This document shows, piece after piece, positions 63,922 to 64,000 of a DNA stretch of 64,000 nucleotides. Below the pieces are notes generated by a model. The model did not search any database, was not told the origin of the DNA, and saw only the letters and a program-made list of their open reading frames with translations. A program made the position numbers and the translations under genes. Position 1 is the stretch's first letter; every line of letters starts with the position of its first letter. Location: assembly GCA_015179045.1 (NCBI GenBank), contig WHUZ01000082.1, positions 218,041 to 282,040 of the forward strand, read 5' to 3'. This DNA is from Kalaharituber pfeilii (taxonomy: Eukaryota > Ascomycota > Pezizomycetes > Pezizales > Pezizaceae).

Positions 63922-64000
63922 TGGAACCGTCCAGAAGGCTTTGAGAGGTGGGGCGACATGGAAAAGAATTGGAAGAGAAAGGCGGAGGATGGAGAGGAGT
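63922..64000 (+). mobile_element. LINE B fragment running off the window
   Basis: Encodes RPEGFERWGDMEKNWKRKAEDGEE, matching the LINE B coding end seen at 13610-13690. It interrupts the duplicated segment directly after AAAAAGGTG. Confidence 0.75.

Noticed and set aside
7900..64000. CRISPR-like reading of the many short repeats with unique flanks
   Set aside because: Units are dispersed, occur in both orientations, have A tails and target duplications, and the genome is eukaryotic; they are retro-insertions.

Overview
The window reads as a transposon-rich stretch of a filamentous ascomycete nuclear genome. The reasons are short GT..AG introns with CTAAC branch sites, an AA9/CBM1 cellulose-oxidase relic, a fungal fruit-body lectin, a secreted protein with Kex2-type KR sites, two Ty1/copia elements, non-LTR elements (LINEs) with RNase H and a C-terminal zinc knuckle, and AT-rich relics whose reading frames are broken mainly by TAG codons, as repeat-induced point mutation (RIP) would leave them. 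A truffle- or cup-fungus-like (Pezizomycetes) genome would fit. That placement is inference.

Only a few host genes stand among the repeats: a two-exon conserved-type fungal protein of unknown role at 1802-4303 (minus), with a probable homopolymer frameshift near its 3' end; a dead AA9-CBM1 polysaccharide monooxygenase at 24478-25532; a secreted Asn-rich repeat protein with seven KR sites at 28511-30442; and an intact fruit-body lectin at 45165-45626.

The rest is layered mobile DNA. A 5.77-kb copia element with identical 594-bp LTRs (15751-21516) splits a compound minisatellite field. A second copia (55734-60923) sits inside a Harbinger element (54275-62368). That Harbinger and a Tc1/mariner element (51241-54167) both lie in one copy of a duplicated segment whose other copy (38759-41103) keeps the empty sites, so insertion order and target duplications can be read directly.

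The most unusual signal is two families of very short retro-insertions of about 40-74 bp including the tail. Family A core, read toward its A tail, is CGCCATAGCCC..AGGGCGGC..GATTAATGATAT. Family B core is GCCCTGCCATGG..CAGCTGCAAGCGGGG..TACGTGAT. Most copies are flanked by 9-15 bp target duplications, and most begin at nearly the same base. Both cores are the extreme 3' ends of longer LINE copies in the window (8783-9259, 13540-14037, 31049-32545, 32714-33581, 40649-41069, 41640-42126). Either the LINE reverse transcriptase stops at one fixed place, or tiny SINE-like RNAs use the LINE machinery. A related oddity is a subfamily in which a gag-like ORF1 is joined directly to the family A 3' end.
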